Below are positions 45,535 through 54,953 of a stretch of 64,000 nucleotides of DNA, in pieces. A program made the position numbers and the translations under genes. Each line of letters begins with the position of its first letter. Position 1 is the first letter of the stretch. Origin of the DNA: Methylobacterium organophilum (GTDB lineage Bacteria > Pseudomonadota > Alphaproteobacteria > Rhizobiales > Beijerinckiaceae). Under the pieces are notes generated by a model. It was given only the letters and a program-made list of their open reading frames with translations, was not told where the DNA came from and searched no databases. The stretch covers positions 62,001 to 126,000 of the forward strand of contig NZ_BPQV01000007.1 of the NCBI RefSeq assembly GCF_022179465.1, given 5' to 3'.

Positions 45535-45773
45535 GCGCTGCCTCGCCGGGAAACGTCGATCGTTGAAGACGGACGCGCCGGAGCCCGCCTCCGGGCGGTG
45601 ACCGGCGGCGGCCGCTCGGAATGTCGTGTCCATAGAGGAGGCTTCAAGGGCGGACAACGCGGCCGCGCTTCGCATAGGTGAATGACACCGGAAGCATGGC
45701 TCCAAGGACACGCCTCGCGGGCTCCCGGCAGGGGGGGGTGACATCCGGCGCCCACACGACAACCCTCGATCGC

Positions 45774-47099
45774 ATGACGCAGTTTCGGCGCACCCTGACC
45801 GGCTTCCAGGCCTTCGTGCTCTCCCTGGCAATCATCGCGCCGACACTCGCCATGGCCTTCAACGTCTCCCTGTCGGTGCAGGCAGCGGGACAGGCGGCGC
45901 CGCTCGCCTTCCTCGTCGGCGGGGCGGCGATGGGGCTGATCGGCCTCTCCTTCGTCGCTTTCAGCCGCCGGATCGCGAGCGCCGGATCGGCCCAGGCCTA
46001 TGTCGGCGCCGTATTCGGCCGGCGCTGGGGGTTCGTGGCGGGGTGGGGACTGCTGCTCGCCTATCTTGCCTTCCTCGCCTCTGCGACCTCGCTGATCGGC
46101 GGCTTCCTCGCGGTGGGGCTCGCGCATCTGGGCCTCAGCCATCCCTGGCTCTGGCTCGCCATCGCGCTCTCCGGGGGCACCCTGGTGATCGTGCTGGGCG
46201 GCCGGGAGATCCGGCAGGCCACGGCGGTGATGCTCGCCATCGAAGTGGCGGCGGTGCTGGCGATCGTGGTTCTGGCCGGGGTGATCCTGGCGAGCGTGCC
46301 GCTGACGGCCGAGCCGTTCTGGCCCGATCCGGCGCGCGGTCTCTCCGGGCTCGGCTTCGGCATGGTCTTCGCCGTGCTCTCGCTCGCCGGCTTCGAGGGC
46401 GCGGCGACGGTCGCCGAAGAGACCAGCGACCCGCATCGGGCGATTCCCCGCGCAATCCTCGGCTCGCTGATCGCAGCGACGCTGCTCTACGCGCTCGTCT
46501 CCTACGCGCAGGTGCTCGGCTACGGGCGCATGGGCATCGAAGCCCTCGGCACGGCGCCCGCACCGCTCGACACGCTGTCCGAGCGTTACCTCTCCCGGAG
46601 CTACGGCATCTTCCTCGACCTCGCCGCGGGCGTCAGCTCGCTGGCCTGCGCGCTGGGCACGGCGACCGCGGCAGCCCGCATCCTCTACGCGCTGGGCGGG
46701 GCCGGCCTCGGGGGCCGTTTCGCCGAGATCGATCCCGCCCACGGGGCGCCGCGAACCGCGATCCGATTCGTCGGCGGCCTCAACCTGCTCCTGCTGATCG
46801 TCTTCGGGAGCTTCGCCGGATCGCGGGCCTTCAGCGAGGCCTGTGCCACCACCGCCACCCTGGTGCTCATTCTCGTCTACGTGGCCGTGGGCCTCGCCCA
46901 GGGCGTGCTGGCGGCGCGGGAGCGGCGCTGGGGCTGGAGCGTGACGGGTTTTGCGGGGAGTCTGCTCCTGGCTTGGCCGCTCCTCAACAGCCTCTACCCA
47001 CCGCCCGCCTGGCCCGGCCCGCTCTGGCCGCTCCTCGTGCTTGCCTGGATGGGCGCCGGCCTCGCCCTCGTCCGCCGCGCGACACCGCGCAAAGCCTAG
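45774..47099 (+). CDS. APC family amino acid permease
   Basis: A 441-residue membrane transporter with about 12 helices of the APC/YjeM-like type. Helix 1 reads FQAFVLSLAIIAPTLAMAFNV and helix 6 has LAGFEGAATVAEETSDPHRAIPRAI, the typical FEG-xx-xxEE-xx-P motif. ATGs at 45678 and 45696 could add up to 32 residues; 45774 begins the sequence typical of the family. It diverges from gshA. The substrate is unknown. Confidence 0.88.
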   Translation: MTQFRRTLTGFQAFVLSLAIIAPTLAMAFNVSLSVQAAGQAAPLAFLVGGAAMGLIGLSFVAFSRRIASAGSAQAYVGAVFGRRWGFVAGWGLLLAYLAFLASATSLIGGFLAVGLAHLGLSHPWLWLAIALSGGTLVIVLGGREIRQATAVMLAIEVAAVLAIVVLAGVILASVPLTAEPFWPDPARGLSGLGFGMVFAVLSLAGFEGAATVAEETSDPHRAIPRAILGSLIAATLLYALVSYAQVLGYGRMGIEALGTAPAPLDTLSERYLSRSYGIFLDLAAGVSSLACALGTATAAARILYALGGAGLGGRFAEIDPAHGAPRTAIRFVGGLNLLLLIVFGSFAGSRAFSEACATTATLVLILVYVAVGLAQGVLAARERRWGWSVTGFAGSLLLAWPLLNSLYPPPAWPGPLWPLLVLAWMGAGLALVRRATPRKA

Positions 47100-47250
47100 A
47101 AACCGGCCTGAACGGGCGGGCAGGCCCGGACATCGCGCGGGCGATCCCATGCCGGGGCAATCGCGGACGGATGGGAACACCCGGCGCGCGCCCCCGTTCT
47201 GCCGGTCGAGGTTCGTCCACTCGGGCGGCCACCGAAGGCGAGGGTGAGCG

Positions 47251-49020
47251 ATGTGCGGCATCTGCGGAGAGATCAGCTTCGACGGCGCGGCCGATCCCTC
47301 GGCGATCCGCGCGATGATGCGGGAGTTGCACCCGCGCGGGCCGGATGCCGGAGGGATCCACGGCCAGGGCGGGGTGCTTTTCGGCCATTGCCGCCTGAAG
47401 ATCATCGACCTGTCGGAGGCGGGGCAGCAGCCGATGGTCGATCCCGAACTCGGGCTCGCCATCGTCTTCAACGGCTGCATCTACAACTATCCGGCCCTGC
47501 GCGAGGCGCTGACGGCGATCGGCTACCGCTTCTTCTCGACCAGCGACACGGAGGTGGTGCTCAAGGCCTATCATGCCTGGGGCAGGGATTGCGTGACGCG
47601 CTTCCTCGGCATGTTCGCCTTCGCCGTGCATGAGCGCGATTCCGGCCGCGTTGTGCTTGCCCGCGACCGGCTCGGCATCAAGCCGCTCTATTACAGCGAG
47701 GCGCGAAAGCGCTTCCGCTTCGCTTCCTCGCTGCCCGCACTCCTGGCGGCCGGCGACGTCGACACCGCGATCGACCCGCGCGCGCTCCACCACTACATGA
47801 GCTGGCACGCGGGCGTGCCGGCGCCGCTCACCATCCTGAAGGGCGTGCGCAAGCTGCATCCGGCCACCATCCTGACGATCGAGCCCAACGGCGAGCGCCG
47901 GGAAGAGACCTACTGGAGGCTCACCATCGGCCCCCGCGACGCGGACCGCGGGATGAGCGAGGCCGATTGGCGCGACGCGGTGCTCGACTCCCTCGGCACG
48001 GCGGTGGAGCGCCGCCAGATCGCCGACGTGCCGACCGGCGTGCTGCTCTCGGGCGGCCTCGATTCCTCGATCATCGTGGCCCTGCTGGCAAAGAAGGGGC
48101 AGACCGGCCTGAAGACGTTTTCGGTCGGCTTCGACGCCGTGAACGGCGTCGAGGGCGACGAGTTCAAGTATTCCGACATCATCGCCCGGGAATTCGAGAC
48201 CGACCATACCAAGCTCGTTGTCGATGGCGCCCGCACCCTCGACGCCCTGCCGCTCGCGATCCACGCCATGGCCGAGCCGCAGATGAGCCACGACGCCGTC
48301 GCCTTCCTGCTGCTCTCTCAGGAGGTGTCGAAGCACGTGAAGGTGATCCAGAGCGGCCAGGGCGCCGACGAGGTCTTCGGCGGCTATCACTGGTATCCGA
48401 AGCTGATGGGCTCGACCGATCCGGTCGGCGACTACGCGAAAGCCTATTTCGACCGCGACCACACGGAGATGAAGCAGGCGCTCGCCCCGGACTTCGTGAA
48501 CGGCGATGATAGCCGCGACTACATCGCGGCGTTCTTCGCCGCCTCGAACAGCCGAAGCGCCATCGACAAGACCCTGGAGCTCGATCAGCGCATCATGCTC
48601 GTCGACGATCCGGTCAAGCGGGTCGACAACATGACCATGGCCTGCGGGCTCGAGGCGCGGGTGCCCTTTCTCGACCACGAGCTGGTGGAACTCGCGGCCC
48701 GAATCCCGGCGGAGCTGAAGGTGAAGGGCGAGGGCAAGCACATCCTGAAGGAAGCGGCCCGGACGGTGGTGCCCGCAGAGGTGATCGACCGGAAGAAGGG
48801 CTATTTTCCCGTTCCCGCCCTCAAGCACATCCGCGGCCCGTTCCTGGACTACGTGCGCGACGTGCTCGACGAGCCGGCGGCCCGGCATCGGGGGCTGTTC
48901 AACCGCGCCTATGTCGACCACCTGCTGGCCGACCCGGACGGGACCCTGACACCGAAGGGCAATTCCAAGCTCTGGCAGGTCGCGCTGCTGGAGGCCTGGC
49001 TGCAGAGCCACGGCATCTGA
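47251..49020 (+). CDS. asnO: N-acetylglutaminylglutamine amidotransferase
   Basis: A 589-residue class-II amidotransferase of the TIGR03104 type, which forms the osmoprotectant N-acetylglutaminylglutamine amide (NAGGN) with a partner dipeptide synthase. It has the Cys2 nucleophile in MCGICGEI; RGPD and FNGCIYNY belong to the glutaminase domain; the synthetase PP-loop is LLSGGLDSSI at residues 265-274, with GADEVFGGYHWYP further on. It is close to asparagine synthetase AsnB, but RRxRFASSLPALLAAGDV and PHxxWHAGVPAP resemble the NAGGN branch. The partner synthase is not in the window. Confidence 0.87.
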   Translation: MCGICGEISFDGAADPSAIRAMMRELHPRGPDAGGIHGQGGVLFGHCRLKIIDLSEAGQQPMVDPELGLAIVFNGCIYNYPALREALTAIGYRFFSTSDTEVVLKAYHAWGRDCVTRFLGMFAFAVHERDSGRVVLARDRLGIKPLYYSEARKRFRFASSLPALLAAGDVDTAIDPRALHHYMSWHAGVPAPLTILKGVRKLHPATILTIEPNGERREETYWRLTIGPRDADRGMSEADWRDAVLDSLGTAVERRQIADVPTGVLLSGGLDSSIIVALLAKKGQTGLKTFSVGFDAVNGVEGDEFKYSDIIAREFETDHTKLVVDGARTLDALPLAIHAMAEPQMSHDAVAFLLLSQEVSKHVKVIQSGQGADEVFGGYHWYPKLMGSTDPVGDYAKAYFDRDHTEMKQALAPDFVNGDDSRDYIAAFFAASNSRSAIDKTLELDQRIMLVDDPVKRVDNMTMACGLEARVPFLDHELVELAARIPAELKVKGEGKHILKEAARTVVPAEVIDRKKGYFPVPALKHIRGPFLDYVRDVLDEPAARHRGLFNRAYVDHLLADPDGTLTPKGNSKLWQVALLEAWLQSHGI

Positions 49021-49153
49021 TCCTGCACCGACCGCGTTGCCCCGGCAGGCAGGCCGCCCGGGGAAATCGCCCGCGCTCAAGCTGACGCGGTTTCTCCACG
49101 ATCGTCGCCGAAGGGCGGCGGCCTGAGGCCGGACGACGAGGGAATCGACCCGC

Positions 49154-49993
49154 ATGTGCCGCTGGATCGCCTATCGGGGCCGCACCATCCCGCTGGAGCA
49201 TTACGTCACCGAGCCGGCCCATTCCCTCGTCTCGCAGAGCATCAAGGCGCTCGAATCGACGGCGGCGACCAACGGCGACGGCTTCGGGCTGGGCTGGTAC
49301 GGCGACCATTCGGAGCCGGGCCGCTATCGCGAGGTGCAGCCGGCCTGGTCGGACGACAACCTGCGCTCCCTGTGCCGCCACCTGCATTCGCACCTGTTCT
49401 TCGCCCATGTGCGGGCGGCCACCGGCACGCCGATCACCCGGCCGAACTGCCATCCCTTCGCCTGCGGGCCCTGGCTGTTCATGCATAACGGCTACATCGC
49501 CGACTGGGCCCGTCTGCGACGGCCAATCGAGACGCTGATCCCGGACGAGCTCTATCCGGCCCGTGCCGGCTCCACGGATTCGGAGGCGATGTTCCTCGCT
49601 CTGCTCGGCAGCGGGCTGATGGGGCCGGAGCCCTACCGCGACCCCGTCGAGGCCACCGCGCGGATGCTCTCCGCCCTGACGGAATTGGTGGGCGGCAGCG
49701 ATGGCGGCCTGCCCTTCCGCTTCACCGCGGCGCTCGCCGACGGCCGCGACCTATACGCCTTCCGCTACGCCGCCAACGAACCCGCCAACAGCCTGTATTA
49801 CCGCCAGTCCGAGGATGGCGTGGTGGTGGCCTCCGAGCCCCTCGACCAGGACCACGCCACCTGGGTCCCCGTGCCGGGCAACAGCGTGCTGATCGCCCGC
49901 AAGGACGAGCGGGTCGAGATCGTCGGCCTGCAGGATTATGGCCTCGCCCCCCGAGCCGGCCTGCCCCGCCTGCAGCTTCAGGCGAGCGCCTGA
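49154..49993 (+). CDS. Class II glutamine amidotransferase (YafJ-like)
   Basis: A 279-residue Ntn-fold glutaminase-type protein of the YafJ/EgtC branch. The nucleophile is Cys2 in MCRWIAYRG; NGDGFGLGWYG near residue 43, FAHVRAATGTPI and FMHNGYIADW near residue 117 complete the active site. There is no synthetase domain. It starts 133 bases after the NAGGN amidotransferase gene on the same strand. In other genomes this family includes gamma-glutamyl hydrolases of ergothioneine synthesis; no such genes are near, so the substrate is open. Confidence 0.9.
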   Translation: MCRWIAYRGRTIPLEHYVTEPAHSLVSQSIKALESTAATNGDGFGLGWYGDHSEPGRYREVQPAWSDDNLRSLCRHLHSHLFFAHVRAATGTPITRPNCHPFACGPWLFMHNGYIADWARLRRPIETLIPDELYPARAGSTDSEAMFLALLGSGLMGPEPYRDPVEATARMLSALTELVGGSDGGLPFRFTAALADGRDLYAFRYAANEPANSLYYRQSEDGVVVASEPLDQDHATWVPVPGNSVLIARKDERVEIVGLQDYGLAPRAGLPRLQLQASA

Positions 49994-50153
49994 GCGCGTC
50001 GGTCTGCCGGAAGCGCTTACGCAATCCCATTCGGAAGGCCGATCACGGCTTGCAAGCGGCGCCGCCCGCCTGTAGACGCACCGGATCCGCCGCCCGGTTC
50101 GCAGCGAGGCTCAGCCCCAAAAGGCCGCCAGCCCCCGACCGGCCTTCGGATCA

Positions 50154-50243
50154 GGAGGGGTGGCCGAGTGGTTGAAGGCGCACGCCTGGAAAGTGTGTAT
50201 ACCGGCAACGGTATCGCGGGTTCGAATCCCGCTCCCTCCGCCA
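50154..50243 (+). tRNA. tRNA-Ser (GGA anticodon)
   Basis: A 90-base class-II tRNA with its CCA encoded (50241-50243). The acceptor GGAGGGG pairs with the TCCCTCC end; the D arm has the TGGCCGAGTGG motif; the anticodon loop reads TGGAAAG, giving anticodon GGA; a long variable arm (TATACCGGCAACGGTATC) precedes the T arm GCGGGTTCGAATCCCGC. It decodes UCC/UCU. Confidence 0.97.
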
Positions 50244-50344
50244 GATCTTCTTCCCATCGCGACGTCATTCCCCCTCGATGACATGAGCCCCCGAGCCCGT
50301 CACGGCCTTCGGGATACGGGCCGATCCGCATCGCCTCCGGCTCG

Positions 50345-51274
50345 TCAGAAGAGCGAAATGAGGACGATACCGGCCACCATCAGCGCGGCGCCGCCGAGCC
50401 GCGACGGGCCGGCCCGCACCTGCTTCATGCCGACCCAGCCGAAATGGTCGAGCGCCACCGAGGTCAGGAGGTTGGCGGTGATCAGGAGGCCGTTGAAGGC
50501 GCCGGCGCCGACCTTGTCGACGAAGAGCAGGCCGGCGAACACCGCCACCGCGCCGGTGAGACCGGCGAGCGGCATCCACCAGCGCACACCCTCGATGTCG
50601 CTTCGCTGCGGCAGCGGCTTCGGGCGCAGCAGGAAGACCAGCACGAAGACGAACACCACGGGCAGGAACGAGACGAGCGCCGCGAGCCACGGGTTCACCA
50701 GGGCACCGCGCAGCTGCGCGTTCCAGACGACGCCGATGGCCTGGAGCGCGCCCGCGACGACGATGAAGGGGTAGAGCAGCCTCGGGTTCAGGCCATGGCC
50801 GGCCTCCTTCGCAGCGCCCTTGTCGGGGGTGACCCGGGCGATGAAGGTCACGCCCACAGCCATGAGCAGGCCTCCGAGCCAGGGCATGAGCTTGAAGCCG
50901 CCGCCCTGCAGACCGAAGAGGCCGAGGGAATCCATCGCCAGCGAGGTCAGGATGTTGGCGGTCAGCGTCAGGCCGTTGAAGGGGCCGGCGCCGACCTTGT
51001 CGACGAAGGCGAGGCCGCCGAACACCGCCACCGCGCCCGCCACGCCGCCGAGCGGCGCGTACCACGGCATGGCCGCGAGGCTGTTGAGGCTCGGCAGCGG
51101 CGTCGGCATCAGCAGGAACAGCGTCGCGAAGACGAAGACGATGGGCAGGAAGGAGACGGAGGCCGCCAGGAACGGGTTGACCAGGCGCCCACGCAGCTGC
51201 GCGTTCATGGAATTGCCGAGCGCCTGGAGGGCGCCCGCCACGATGATGAAGGGATAGAGCAGGGCGGCGGTCAC
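50345..51274 (-). CDS. DMT transporter with internally duplicated DUF606 units
   Basis: A 309-residue membrane protein made of two homologous halves (about residues 1-150 and 165-309), each like a YdcZ/DUF606 unit of five helices. The halves share LLYPFI(I/V)VAGALQA near their starts, NAQLRG, SFLP(I/V)VFVF, AVAVF(G/A)GL and FVDKVGAG. The usual family has single or split units, so this is a fusion. The start is GTG behind GGAG. It follows the ArsB-like permease by 22 bases and is probably in the same operon. The substrate is unknown. Confidence 0.85.
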   Translation of the reverse strand: MTAALLYPFIIVAGALQALGNSMNAQLRGRLVNPFLAASVSFLPIVFVFATLFLLMPTPLPSLNSLAAMPWYAPLGGVAGAVAVFGGLAFVDKVGAGPFNGLTLTANILTSLAMDSLGLFGLQGGGFKLMPWLGGLLMAVGVTFIARVTPDKGAAKEAGHGLNPRLLYPFIVVAGALQAIGVVWNAQLRGALVNPWLAALVSFLPVVFVFVLVFLLRPKPLPQRSDIEGVRWWMPLAGLTGAVAVFAGLLFVDKVGAGAFNGLLITANLLTSVALDHFGWVGMKQVRAGPSRLGGAALMVAGIVLISLF

Positions 51275-51296
51275 GCGGGCACTCTCCGGGGCGGGA

Positions 51297-52568
51297 TCAG
51301 ACGAGGATCAGGGCGGCGAGTGCCAGGGCGAGGGCCGGCGGCATTATGAGGAATCCGAGCTTCAGGAAGGCGAAGGCCGACACGTCCTCGCCCTCGCGCC
51401 GGATCGCGGTGAGCCAGAGGATGGTCGCCAGGGAGCCGGTGACCGAGAGGTTCGGCCCGAGATCGACGCCGATCAGGATCGCCCCGGCGACCTTTTCCTG
51501 CACATGGGCCGCCTGAACCGCCGCACCCGCCAGGAGGCCCGCCGGCAGGTTGTTCACGAGGTTGGAGCCGAAGGCGACGATGGCCCCGCCGGCCCAGGCG
51601 GTCGCGTCGGGATCGCCCTGCGCGGCCCGCTGCAACAGGTCGGCAAGCATTTTGAGGACGCCGGTCTTCTCCAGCGCCTCGACGAGCACGAACAGACCCG
51701 CCACCAGCGGCAGCACGCTCCAGGACACGTCCTTCACGACCTCCACCAGGCCGCCGCGGTTGATCAGGAGGACGACGAGGCTGGTGGCGAGGCCGGCAAT
51801 GAAGGTCGGCAGGCCGAGCTCGAGACCCGCCGCGGAGGCGCCGATCAGCGCCGCGCCGGTGGCGACGATGCCGAAGGCGGCGACCTTGCCGCCGAGCACG
51901 AGGCGGGGTGTCTCGACGTCGGTGGCGACCGTCTCGCCCTTGAGCCGCGCGTTCTGGGTGAGGCGCAGGGCGACATAGGTCGCCACGATGGCCAGCACGG
52001 AGGGAAGGGTGAAGGTCGCGAGCCAGCGCCCGAGAGGGGGCATGTGTTCCGCGAACACGACGAGGTTGGCGGGGTTGGAGATCGGCAGCACGAAGCTGGC
52101 GGCGTTCGCGATGAAGGCGCAGACGAACAGGTAGGGCAGCGGCTCCTTGACCCCGGCCGCCTTGGTGGCGGCGAAGACGGCGGGCGTCAGCACCACGGCG
52201 CAAGCGTCGTTCGACAGGAACACCGTCACCACCGTGCCGACGGCGTAGACGAGCAGGAACAGCCGGGTCGCCGAGCCCTTAGCGGCCCGCACAGCATGGG
52301 CGGCGAGCCAGTCGAACAGCCCCTCCTTCCGGGCGATCTCCGAGAGCAGCATCATGCCGACGAGGAACAGGTAGACGTCGGTACCCTTGGCGACGCCCTG
52401 CAGGGCCACCTGCCAGGGCATCAGGCCGAGGACGACGAGCAGGAGGGCGCCCAAGGCCGCCCAGATCGCCTCGGGCCAGGAAAAGGGGCGCAAGATCACG
52501 CCGAGGGTCGCCAGTGCGGCGATGATCCAGGTCGTCAGGTGGAGGGGAAGCCCCCAAGCGGCAGCCAC
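51297..52568 (-). CDS. ArsB/NhaD-type (ion transporter superfamily) permease
   Basis: A 423-residue membrane protein of the arsenite/citrate/sodium ion transporter group with about 11-12 helices. Family marks are FLVGMMLLSEIARKEGLFDWLA, VTVFLSNDACAVVLTPAVFA and NNLPAGLLAGAAVQ, plus GVDLGPNLSVTGSLATILW near the C-terminus. No arsR, arsC or arsH is near, so arsenite export is not implied and Na+/H+ or organic anion transport is equally possible. The start is GTG at 52568. Confidence 0.87.
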   Translation of the reverse strand: MAAAWGLPLHLTTWIIAALATLGVILRPFSWPEAIWAALGALLLVVLGLMPWQVALQGVAKGTDVYLFLVGMMLLSEIARKEGLFDWLAAHAVRAAKGSATRLFLLVYAVGTVVTVFLSNDACAVVLTPAVFAATKAAGVKEPLPYLFVCAFIANAASFVLPISNPANLVVFAEHMPPLGRWLATFTLPSVLAIVATYVALRLTQNARLKGETVATDVETPRLVLGGKVAAFGIVATGAALIGASAAGLELGLPTFIAGLATSLVVLLINRGGLVEVVKDVSWSVLPLVAGLFVLVEALEKTGVLKMLADLLQRAAQGDPDATAWAGGAIVAFGSNLVNNLPAGLLAGAAVQAAHVQEKVAGAILIGVDLGPNLSVTGSLATILWLTAIRREGEDVSAFAFLKLGFLIMPPALALALAALILV

Positions 52569-52642
52569 GATCGTCGTCTCTCATCATCGGGAAGGGTGAG
52601 TGGCCGGCGCATGGCCGGCGCGGGTGTCTCGGAGCGTGCCGC

Positions 52643-53935
52643 TTACCATTGGCGTCCGGCCCGGTTGGGGCCGAGCTGGTCGCCGCGCACGCCCTTCTGA
52701 AGCCACGCCCGGATCCGGAAAACGTCGCTGCCCGGCCGGTCGGGGATGGGCGGCTCACCCAGGGGACATGCGGCCATGTCGGGCGGCTCGATCACGTCGG
52801 TGTCGACGAAATCCGGCCCGTGTCCCGACCAGCGCGCGTCCGCCGCCTCGACCTGGAGGCTTCTCGCGCCCGGAGGCCAGGGGATCCGGGCCTCGAAGCT
52901 GCGGGCCGAGACGCGCTTCATCGGCGTCCATGCCCCCCTGTCGACACGGCAGCGGCAGACGAGCAGCTCCCGGTCGGAGAGCACGAGAGCACGCACGCGG
53001 ATGCGTCCCCGTGCATCACGGGTCATTCCACTGCTCAGCGGCGTGGCCGGCCGGGTCGCGAGCCGGCGGTCGGCGGGGCTGGTGATCAGGACGAAGGGCA
53101 GCGTCCGGTCCAGCGCCCGGAAGCGCCAGCTCGTCACGGGGCCGTCGATGGCCAGGACCCCGTAGCCGACCGAGCCGTCCTCATTCTGGCCGACGGAGCG
53201 GGCCGCCGCGTAAAGGGTGCGCCCGTCATGCGCCAACTCGTTGTAATGGGTGTGGCCCATCTCCACGAGGCGCACCCGGCCCTCCCAGATCAGCCCGGCA
53301 ACGTCCAGTCGATCCCCCAGCACGCGCAGGTCGTCAGGATAGGCGTGCATGAACACGGCGCAGGGCTGCCCACGATCGGCCGCGGCCGTGATCTCGTCCG
53401 AGAGCCAGTCGGTTTGCGGGCAGCCGAGGCGGAAGTCGAGGCCGATGCCTTTACGGCCGAAGCCGGCGCTGACCATGTCCAGGAACAGGCAGTGCACGCC
53501 CGAGAATGTCTCGGCATAGTAGTATTGCGAAACGTCCTGCTCGACCTCAGGCTGGGGGAGGACGTTGGTGACCGGATCGTGCCGGCCGCCCTGTCGGCTT
53601 CCCGCGACGGCCAGGAACAGCTCGTGAAACGCGCTCATCGAACCGTGCTGGCGGTCGTGATCGCCCGGAATCAACCGGATGGGCAGAGCCGGATGACTCC
53701 TCAGGGCCGCCTGTAGAACCGCGTATTGGCCAGCCCGCCCGTCTTCCGCGATGTCGCCGGGAAAATAGACGAAGTCGAAGGCGTCGCGGGGCGCGATCCC
53801 CGCGATCTGGTCGAGGATGGCAGCGAGGTCACGGGCATTGGCCTGATTGCGGCCCGTCAGGTGAAGGTCGCCGACATGCAGGGCGACGAAGGGATCGCGT
53901 CCTTTCGCTTTCGCCTTCGGGCTCGCGGTGGCCAT
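52643..53935 (-). CDS. Metallophosphoesterase
   Basis: A 430-residue calcineurin-like phosphatase. Metal-binding motifs in order: HVGDLHLTG near residue 21, FPGDIAEDG near residue 58, IPGDHDRQH near residue 91, a MHAYPDD loop and MGHTHYNE near residue 225. The C-terminal 170 residues are a beta-rich accessory domain (ARGRIRVRALVLSDRELLVCRCRVDRGAW). No signal peptide is evident. It is upstream of the ArsB-like gene by 74 bases. Likely a cyclic-nucleotide or general phosphodiesterase; the substrate is unknown. A GTG at 53944 could be the start. Confidence 0.9.
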   Translation of the reverse strand: MATASPKAKAKGRDPFVALHVGDLHLTGRNQANARDLAAILDQIAGIAPRDAFDFVYFPGDIAEDGRAGQYAVLQAALRSHPALPIRLIPGDHDRQHGSMSAFHELFLAVAGSRQGGRHDPVTNVLPQPEVEQDVSQYYYAETFSGVHCLFLDMVSAGFGRKGIGLDFRLGCPQTDWLSDEITAAADRGQPCAVFMHAYPDDLRVLGDRLDVAGLIWEGRVRLVEMGHTHYNELAHDGRTLYAAARSVGQNEDGSVGYGVLAIDGPVTSWRFRALDRTLPFVLITSPADRRLATRPATPLSSGMTRDARGRIRVRALVLSDRELLVCRCRVDRGAWTPMKRVSARSFEARIPWPPGARSLQVEAADARWSGHGPDFVDTDVIEPPDMAACPLGEPPIPDRPGSDVFRIRAWLQKGVRGDQLGPNRAGRQW

Positions 53936-53944
53936 CTCAGGCAC

Positions 53945-54330
53945 CCGAGCTCACGACGGTGCACACGAACAGGCTGCCGGAGGCCGGACAGGGGCTCCGC
54001 TTTTCCATCTCGCAGGCTCCGTCGTTGATTGCCCCGGCCCTGCCGGGACGCAGCGCTGCGATGCGCAGCCGCGGCTCAAGTTGCGGCCGCCGGCCTCGTT
54101 CCCGAACGATCCATCACAAATCTGTGATCGCAAACGAAATAAAGAATATAGCCTCGAAACCAGCAACACCGGAGAGATCGCAAAAGAATTGGCGGATCCA
54201 TCTAATTGAAATCGCTGATACCGGGCGTGCCTGCGCCGCAGGGCCTCCAGTCGGCCTCCCCTCAATCGGATGGCGAGAGCATCGCACCGTCATCGCAGAG
54301 CTGAAACCGAAACCGTCGGCGGAATGGGCC
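53945..54330. other. Gene-free AT-rich region
   Basis: These 386 bases lie between the metallophosphoesterase start and the mrpG stop. Open frames here show no ribosome site or family-like sequence. The part at about 54110-54215 is AT-rich (around half AT in a 70% GC setting). A promoter for the metallophosphoesterase operon is likely here; the AT-rich part may be a remnant of older inserted DNA. Confidence 0.5.
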
Positions 54331-54672
54331 TCACACCTCCGGCGGGGCGCCGGCATTGCCCTCGTGCCGATCCCGATGTGCGGCGGCGCGGGCGAGCAGC
54401 AGCAGGGTGACCGGCGTCGTGACCGTGAGGAACACGCCGATCAGGGCATCGCGCAGAACGATGCGCCCCTCGATCAGCGACAGGAGCAGCATCGAGGCGC
54501 ACAGGATCAGGGCCATGCCCAACGTCGCCCCGAGCGTCGGGGCATGGACGCGCTCGTAGAATGTCTTCAGGCGGATGAGGCCGAAGGCCCCCGTCAGCGA
54601 GAAGCCGGCGCCAGTGAGCGCAAGCAGGACCACGAGCCAGGCGGCCCAGGCAGGCAGTTCGGCACCGCTCAC
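54331..54672 (-). CDS. mrpG: Mrp-type antiporter subunit G
   Basis: A 113-residue, three-helix subunit (MnhG/PhaG) of the Mrp cation/proton antiporter. Helix 1 is WLVVLLALTGAGFSLTGAFGLIRL; the family segment YERVHAPTLGATLGMALILCASML follows; helix 3 is ALIGVFLTVTTPVTLLLLARAA. It is the last gene of the operon and its start overlaps the mrpF stop by 4 bases. Confidence 0.95.
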   Translation of the reverse strand: MSGAELPAWAAWLVVLLALTGAGFSLTGAFGLIRLKTFYERVHAPTLGATLGMALILCASMLLLSLIEGRIVLRDALIGVFLTVTTPVTLLLLARAAAHRDRHEGNAGAPPEV

Positions 54673-54953
54673 TGGATCACCTCGCCCTGCATCAGGAACT
54701 TGGCCAGCGCCACGGTGGCGGTGAAGCCGATCATGCCGATGATCAAAGCCGCCTCGAAATAGAGGCTGCTGCCGGTGCGCATGCCGTGGACCACGATCGC
54801 GAGCATGCCGTTGAGGTAGAAGGTGTCGAGGCCGAGGATGCGGTCCTGGGCGCGGGGGCCGCGCAGCATCCGCCAGGCGGCGAGAGCCATCGCCAGGACC
54901 AGCATCCCCTGAGCGAGGGCGAGGCCCCAGTCGAGCACGGTCGCGGCGCTCAT
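54669..54953 (-). CDS. mrpF: Mrp-type antiporter subunit F
   Basis: A 94-residue three-helix protein (MnhF/PhaF). Family marks are AAWRMLRGPRAQDRILGLDTFYLNGML and the last helix ALIIGMIGFTATVALAKFL. The frame is open well upstream, but the Met at 54953 starts the conserved part. Overlaps mrpE and mrpG by 4 bases each. Confidence 0.95.
   Translation of the reverse strand: MSAATVLDWGLALAQGMLVLAMALAAWRMLRGPRAQDRILGLDTFYLNGMLAIVVHGMRTGSSLYFEAALIIGMIGFTATVALAKFLMQGEVIQ

Noticed and set aside
51297-52568. An arsenic resistance operon
   Set aside because: Only the permease-like gene is present; no arsR, arsC or arsH is nearby.
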